Source: Thermodesulfobacteriota bacterium
GTDB taxonomy: Bacteria; Desulfobacterota; DSM-4660; Desulfatiglandales; HGW-15
DNA: 8,548 nucleotides
Reading direction: 5' to 3'
Assembly (NCBI GenBank): GCA_025454125.1
Contig: JALOPA010000047.1
Location: 1-8,548, forward strand
This document shows, piece by piece, positions 4,952 to 8,548 of this stretch (positions are counted from its first letter, which is position 1; the number at the start of each line of letters is the position of its first letter). The notes under the pieces are model-generated. The model saw only the letters and a list, made by a program, of their open reading frames with translations. It did not search any database and was not told where the DNA came from. Both the position numbers and the translations under genes were made by a program.

Positions 4952-5869
4952 ATGTCCGAAGAGATGATGAGCACCAAAGAAGTGGCCAGGTATTTGGGGG
5001 TTCACGAGAAGCAGGTCTATGCTCTGGTCAAAAGCAAGCGAATCCCCTCTACCAGGATCACCGGCAAGTGGGTCTTTCCGAAGAAGTTGATTGACGAATG
5101 GATCGAGTCGCATGCTAAGCAAGGGCTTGAAAAAGCAAGAGAGAAAACCGCGTCTCTGAGCGGGGCCTTGCTCGCATGCGGCAGCAATGACCCGATCCTC
5201 GACATGCTCCAGACCTACATGAAAAAGACCTATCCGGAATTCCTGATTTTGTCTGCAAACACAGGGAGCACGGAAGGATTAAAGGCTCTGAACAGTGGTT
5301 ACACGGACCTGGCCTGGTCTCACCTTCTCGATCCCAGTACCGGACAGTACAACATCCCGTTCCTCCCCATCTATCTTCCGGATGTGAAAGCCGTGGTTGT
5401 GAACCTCTTTCATAGGGAGTTGGGGCTGATCATGGCCCCGAAGAACCCATTCAACATCAAGGGATTTCAGGATCTCAACAAGAAAGGGGTCCGTCTGATC
5501 AACAGGCAGAAGGGGTCAGGCACAAGGCTATTGTTGGAGCATCATCTCAAGGGGTTCAAGATCCCTGCTTCCAGGATCAAAGGCTATGAGCGGGAGGTTT
5601 ACACTCACTTTGAAGTAGGCCTTTCCATTCTTTCCAAGGAGGCGGATGTGGGGATCGCCACCATCGCCGTCGCCAAATTGCTTGGCTTGCCGTTTGTTGC
5701 CATTGCCAATGAAAGCTTCGACATGATTCTTCGGAAGAACACATTCTTTCACAAGGGCATTCAGGCCTTCATCGAGACCCTGAACTCAAAGGAATTCCGG
5801 CAAAGGGTCGAGCCTATCGGGGCATATGATTTCAAGGACTCCGGTAAGATTCTATATTCCAGCAACTGA
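4952..5869 (+). CDS. One-component regulator: excisionase-type HTH fused to PBP-like oxyanion-sensor domain
   Basis: The 305-residue protein has two parts. Residues 7-51 (STKEVARYLGVHEKQVYALV ... GKWVFPKKLIDEWI) form a MerR/excisionase-type helix-turn-helix of the HTH_17 kind. Residues about 74-295 form a periplasmic-binding-protein-like domain without signal peptide, of the PF12727 type also found at the C terminus of some MoeA-like proteins. The motif NRQKGSGTR (184-192) and DLAWSHLLDP are characteristic. By family knowledge the sensor domain is expected to bind molybdate or tungstate inside the cell. An in-frame ATG at 4922 is rejected because it overlaps the -10 and has no ribosome site, whereas the ATG at 4952 follows GAGGAGG by four bases. 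The gene is first in the operon, 13 nt before the lipoprotein gene, so it probably regulates this locus and itself. Whether it represses or activates cannot be read from sequence. It differs from ModE and from TOBE-domain tungstate regulators. Confidence 0.88.
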   Translation: MSEEMMSTKEVARYLGVHEKQVYALVKSKRIPSTRITGKWVFPKKLIDEWIESHAKQGLEKAREKTASLSGALLACGSNDPILDMLQTYMKKTYPEFLILSANTGSTEGLKALNSGYTDLAWSHLLDPSTGQYNIPFLPIYLPDVKAVVVNLFHRELGLIMAPKNPFNIKGFQDLNKKGVRLINRQKGSGTRLLLEHHLKGFKIPASRIKGYEREVYTHFEVGLSILSKEADVGIATIAVAKLLGLPFVAIANESFDMILRKNTFFHKGIQAFIETLNSKEFRQRVEPIGAYDFKDSGKILYSSN

Positions 5870-5882
5870 GGAAAGGAGAGCG

Positions 5883-6758
5883 ATGATGAGATTTAGAGAG
5901 TTCGCAAAGTGGCTTTTTCCAGCAATGCTTTGTCTGTTGGCCGCGTGTGCCACGACCGGCCAGCCGGGAGGCAGCAAGTTCATTCTGCTATCGAGCACCC
6001 TCGGGCCCGTTGACGCGGGCATCGTGGATGCCCTGGAGACGGCGTTTGAGAAAGACAGCGGCATCCGGGTGCGACATGTGGGTGCAGGGACCGGTGCGAC
6101 TCTTGACCTGGCCCGCAAAGGGCAGTTTGACCTCGTCATGGTCCACGCCAAAGCCCTGGAAGAGAAGTTCGTGGCAGAGGGCTTCGGCACAGAGCGGATC
6201 GACCTCATGTACAACGACTTTGTCATTGTCGGTCCTGCGAATGATCCTGCGGGGATCAAGGGGATGAAGCTTGCCACAGACGCCTTGAAGCGGATCTCGG
6301 AAAAGAAAGTGCACTTCATAAGCCGCGGGGACAAATCGGGAACCCATGTAGCGGAAATGGATCTCTGGAAAAAAGCGGCGATCAATCCCTCAGGGTCCTG
6401 GTACCAGGTTTACGAGAAGGGGTCCACGGGAAACGCACCGACGCTGCAGTACACGGACCAGAAGGCGGCCTACACGGTCATCGATCGAGCGACCTTCCTG
6501 ACCCTCCAAAAGCAGATCAAGGTGGTCGTGCTGGTGGAGAAGGATGAGGCCCTGTTGAACTTCATCAGCCTGATCCCTGTGAACCCGCAGAAGTTCCCGA
6601 AAGTGAACTATAAGGACGCCATGATCTTCGTGAAGTGGCTGACCGCTCCGGACAAAGGCCAGAAGATCATCCGCAATTTCGGAAAGGACAAGTACGGAAG
6701 CCCCCTGTTTTTCCCCAACTCCAAGGAGTGGAGACAGGCTCATGGCGGCAAGGGCTAA
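5883..6758 (+). CDS. TupA-like substrate-binding lipoprotein, divergent paralogue
   Basis: The 291-residue protein starts with a lipoprotein signal peptide (basic MMRFREFAK, hydrophobic stretch, lipobox LAAC with Cys22), so it should be anchored by lipid and face the periplasm. The rest follows TupA along its length: YNDFVIVGPANDPAGIKGMK, SRGDKSGTH, the VIDR segment and YGSPLFFP near the end. The normal N-terminal ligand motif TTTST is replaced by SSTLGPVD (residues 37-44) and the following VGSGQ by AGTGA. The ligand is therefore uncertain: tungstate, molybdate or another oxyanion, or a modified affinity. The open frame extends to an ATG at 5826 inside the regulator gene, but the ATG at 5883 (or 5886) follows AAGGAG and alone gives a proper signal peptide. 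It is 13 nt after the regulator stop and 202 nt before the classical TupA gene, with repeat copy 5 between. It may share the downstream TupB/TupC transporter. Confidence 0.87.
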   Translation: MMRFREFAKWLFPAMLCLLAACATTGQPGGSKFILLSSTLGPVDAGIVDALETAFEKDSGIRVRHVGAGTGATLDLARKGQFDLVMVHAKALEEKFVAEGFGTERIDLMYNDFVIVGPANDPAGIKGMKLATDALKRISEKKVHFISRGDKSGTHVAEMDLWKKAAINPSGSWYQVYEKGSTGNAPTLQYTDQKAAYTVIDRATFLTLQKQIKVVVLVEKDEALLNFISLIPVNPQKFPKVNYKDAMIFVKWLTAPDKGQKIIRNFGKDKYGSPLFFPNSKEWRQAHGGKG

Positions 6759-6805
6759 CAAATTTTTCTTGATGGTTTTGCAAGAAGTCGAAGAAATTCT
6801 TTTCC

Positions 6806-6920
6806 GTCATTCCGGCGAATCCGCCTGAGGCGGATGAAAGCCGGAATCCAGTTTTCGGATCCGCTGCCAGTTTTCTGGATCTCGGTTCTTGTCCGCCTCT
6901 GGCGGGGTCACCGGGGTGAC
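6806..6920. repeat. GTCA/TGAC palindromic element, copy 5 (two 23-nt loops), inside the tup operon
   Basis: Left hairpin: stem ATTCCGGC (6809-6816) and GCCGGAAT (6840-6847) around a 23-nt loop (6817-6839) with a perfect inner hairpin ATCCGCC-TGA-GGCGGAT. Right hairpin: CTCGGT (6881-6886) pairs with ACCGGG (6910-6915), one G-T wobble, around another 23-nt loop (6887-6909) with inner TCCGCC-TCT-GGCGG. Largest and most structured copy in the window. It lies between the two binding-protein genes and ends 40 nt before the tupA start, so it could attenuate, stabilise or process the operon transcript. Confidence 0.82.
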
Positions 6921-6960
6921 GGCTTCTTATGAAGGCATCTTTCATGAAGGAGGAATTAAG

Positions 6961-7815
6961 ATGAAGAAGCTTAGTTACGCGTTTTTCGTATTCATGGGAA
7001 TCCTTGTCCTGCTGGCCTGCGGAACTTCGGTTGCGCAGGCCCAGGACAAAACCCTTATCCTCGCCACCACAACCAGCACGCAGGACACAGGACTTCTGGA
7101 TGTGCTGATCCCCATTTTCGAAAAGCAGACCGGTTATTTTGTTAAAACCATTGCCGTGGGCTCCGGTCAGGCCATGACCATGGGACAGAAGGGAGAGGCG
7201 GATGTGCTGCTGGTTCACTCGCCTGCGGCGGAGAAAAAATTCATGGAGGACGGATTTGGGGTCAACCGAAGGCTTGTCATGCACAACGATTTCATCATCG
7301 TGGGGCCTGCTGAAGATCCGGCCAAGATTAAAGGAATGAAATCCGCAGGAGAGGCGTTCAAGAAACTGGCCGCAGCCCAGGCGCTGTTCGTCTCTCGGGG
7401 AGACAATTCCGGGACCCATGCAAAGGAAAAGGACGTCTGGAAGGTTGCCGGCGTGAAGTGCGAAGGTGAGAAATGGTATCAGCAGACGGGCCTCGGCATG
7501 GGCCAGACCCTGAACGTGGCTGCTGAGAAGAAGGGCTACTGCCTAACGGATCGCGGAACCTATCTGGCTCTGGCGAAAACGTTGAAGCTGGACATCCTGG
7601 TCGAAGGGGATGCGGTGCTTCTCAACATCTATCACGTCATGGAAGTGAATCCCCAGAAATGGCCCAAAGTAAACATTGCAGCGGCAAAGGCTTTTGCGGA
7701 CTTCATGGTCTCGAAGGAGACTCAGGAGATCATCAAGACTTTCGGCGTGGAAAAGTACGGGTCTCCTCTCTTCTTCCCCGATGCGGGCAAAAAGGTGGAG
7801 GATTTGGGAAAGTAG
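6961..7815 (+). CDS. tupA: Tungstate ABC transporter substrate-binding protein TupA
   Basis: The 284-residue protein has a Sec signal peptide (MKKLSYAFFVFMGILVLLAC...) with a plausible signal-peptidase I site after VAQA (residue 27). LLAC at 17-20 could alternatively be a weak lipobox. The mature part has the TupA hallmarks: ATTTSTQDTGLLD (35-47, containing the TTTS oxyanion motif), AVGSGQA, EADVLLVHSP, HNDFIIVGPAEDP, SRGDNSGTH (145-153), LTDRGTYLAL and YGSPLFFPDAG. TupA binds tungstate, usually far more tightly than molybdate, and delivers it to TupB/TupC. An upstream in-frame ATG at 6889 lies within the palindromic repeat and is rejected; the ATG at 6961 follows AAGGAGG (6947-6953) by seven bases. 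The stop codon is immediately followed by the tupB start, so the two are translationally coupled. In such anaerobes tungsten would serve formate dehydrogenases or aldehyde:ferredoxin oxidoreductases. Tungstate over molybdate is inferred from family membership. Confidence 0.92.
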   Translation: MKKLSYAFFVFMGILVLLACGTSVAQAQDKTLILATTTSTQDTGLLDVLIPIFEKQTGYFVKTIAVGSGQAMTMGQKGEADVLLVHSPAAEKKFMEDGFGVNRRLVMHNDFIIVGPAEDPAKIKGMKSAGEAFKKLAAAQALFVSRGDNSGTHAKEKDVWKVAGVKCEGEKWYQQTGLGMGQTLNVAAEKKGYCLTDRGTYLALAKTLKLDILVEGDAVLLNIYHVMEVNPQKWPKVNIAAAKAFADFMVSKETQEIIKTFGVEKYGSPLFFPDAGKKVEDLGK

Positions 7816-8514
7816 ATGGATCTGATTTTTGAAGGAGTAAAAAAAGCCTTCTGGCTCCTGGTGAGCTTTGACCCGGAGGTGCTTGGGATCACCCTTCTTT
7901 CTATCAAGGTATCCGGAAGCGCCACACTGATCAGTTTGATCATTGGGATAACGGTGGGGGCCTCTGTGGCCCTCACCCGTTTCCCGGGCAGGCGGATTGT
8001 GGTGAGCCTGATCAACACAGGCATGGCGCTCCCGCCCGTGGTGGTGGGTCTTTTCGTGACCATCTCTCTCTGGAGAAACGGTCCTCTCGGCTTCCTCGGA
8101 ATCCTCTACACCCCGCTGGCCATGATCATTGCCCAGGCGGTGATCGCAACGCCCATCGTCACGGGCATCACTTTGGCCGCTGTCCAGCAGCTACCCTCCA
8201 AGCTTCGCCTTCAGATTCTCGCCCTTGGCGCCACCCGGCTCCAGATGCTCTGGATTCTGATCAAGGAAGCCAAACTCTCCCTCCTTGCCGCGGTCATGGC
8301 GGGATTCGGAGGCGTGATCTCTGAGGTCGGGGCCTCCATCATGGTGGGCGGAAACATCAAGGGATACTCCAGAGTGCTGACGACAGCCACGGTCATGGAA
8401 ACGGGCCGGGGAAATTTCGACGTGGCCATTGCCCTCTCCATTATCCTGTTGCTGCTGGCCTATCTGATCAATCTGGTGCTCACACAGATTCAGCAACGCG
8501 AGAGGCGACGATGA
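7816..8514 (+). CDS. tupB: Tungstate ABC transporter permease TupB
   Basis: This 232-residue, very hydrophobic protein is a full-length inner-membrane permease of the TupB type. Hydrophobic segments lie at roughly residues 21-50, 59-85, 92-117, 150-175 and 197-222. The cytoplasmic EAA-type coupling loop that contacts the ATPase is visible around residues 130-160 (ILALGATRLQMLWILIKEAK), followed by the GGVISEVGAS segment. The start codon directly abuts the tupA stop (TAG then ATG), with only GGGAAAG as a ribosome site, which fits translational coupling. The stop overlaps the next start as ATGA. It would form the translocation pore, probably as a dimer, with TupC providing ATP hydrolysis and TupA (and possibly the paralogous lipoprotein) delivering substrate. 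Confidence 0.92.
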   Translation: MDLIFEGVKKAFWLLVSFDPEVLGITLLSIKVSGSATLISLIIGITVGASVALTRFPGRRIVVSLINTGMALPPVVVGLFVTISLWRNGPLGFLGILYTPLAMIIAQAVIATPIVTGITLAAVQQLPSKLRLQILALGATRLQMLWILIKEAKLSLLAAVMAGFGGVISEVGASIMVGGNIKGYSRVLTTATVMETGRGNFDVAIALSIILLLLAYLINLVLTQIQQRERRR

Positions 8515-8548
8515 ACGCGTCGCTGCCTGTGTTTGATGTCAGGAACCT
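8511..8548 (+). CDS. tupC: Tungstate ABC transporter ATPase TupC, first 12 codons only
   Basis: The ATG at 8511 overlaps the tupB stop (ATGA) and opens a frame that runs to the window edge, reading MNASLPVFDVRN. This resembles the first beta-strand of an ABC ATPase, ahead of the Walker A region, which would lie outside the window. The call rests mainly on position: TupA and TupB are always partnered by an ATPase, and the four-base overlap shows coupling. Confidence 0.75.
   Translation, partial: MNASLPVFDVRN

Noticed and set aside
5826..5882. Upstream ATG as start of the lipoprotein gene
   Set aside because: It would overlap the regulator and bury the signal peptide; 5883 has a good ribosome site and a proper lipoprotein leader.
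1749..6920. CRISPR array as explanation for repeated palindromes
   Set aside because: Copies are far apart, intergenic, of unequal length, without regular spacers or cas genes.
6667..7419. Long antisense frame (250 codons) opposite tupA
   Set aside because: Shadow of the high third-position GC of the true genes; it crosses the repeat and two genes with clear homology on the other strand.

Overview
The window (about 54% G+C by eye, dense genes, many dispersed palindromic repeats) looks like a chromosomal segment of a Desulfobacterota-type ('deltaproteobacterial') anaerobe. That placement is inferred from the gene families (SulP anion transporter, YjbQ, TupABC tungstate uptake, RsbW/MBL housekeeping-regulatory genes) and the GTCA...TGAC palindromic repeats. 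No taxonomic marker gene is present.

Left part (1-1604, + strand): the 3' portion of a SulP-family anion transporter with a C-terminal STAS domain and an unusual cysteine-bearing tail. A repeat-rich convergent gap (1605-1851) follows. Next come four minus-strand genes, read right to left: an MBL-fold hydrolase (4540-3584), an RsbW-like HATPase/anti-sigma kinase (3437-3006), an unrecognised 107-residue protein with its own strong promoter-like sequence (2739-2416), and a YjbQ/UPF0047 protein (2241-1852). All are separated by repeat-bearing gaps, so they need not form one operon.

Right part (4898-8548, + strand): a tungstate/molybdate-type uptake locus. It runs from a sigma70-like promoter to a one-component regulator (excisionase-type HTH fused to a PBP-like oxyanion-sensor domain). 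Next are a lipoprotein TupA paralogue with an altered N-terminal ligand motif, a classical TupA with the TTTS motif, the permease TupB, and the first 12 codons of an ATPase (TupC). tupA-tupB are abutting and tupB-tupC overlap (ATGA), so those three are translationally coupled. The likely logic is that the binding proteins capture tungstate (or molybdate) outside the membrane, TupB/TupC import it, and the HTH-PBP protein senses the oxyanion inside the cell and controls the operon.

The most unusual structure is a family of five intergenic palindromic elements (1749-1817, 2876-2970, 3452-3539, 4601-4695, 6806-6920). Each is two inverted half-elements, and each half is a hairpin with covarying stem bases. 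The ten hairpin loops fall into only three sizes: 4 nt, 23 nt and 30 nt. The longer loops carry an inner hairpin. The two 30-nt loops are exact reverse complements of each other and sit in opposite arms of two elements 1.7 kb apart. One element lies inside the tup operon, between the two binding-protein genes. A second, unrelated palindrome class (2318-2366) and a tandem/inverted repeat (1606-1701) are also present.
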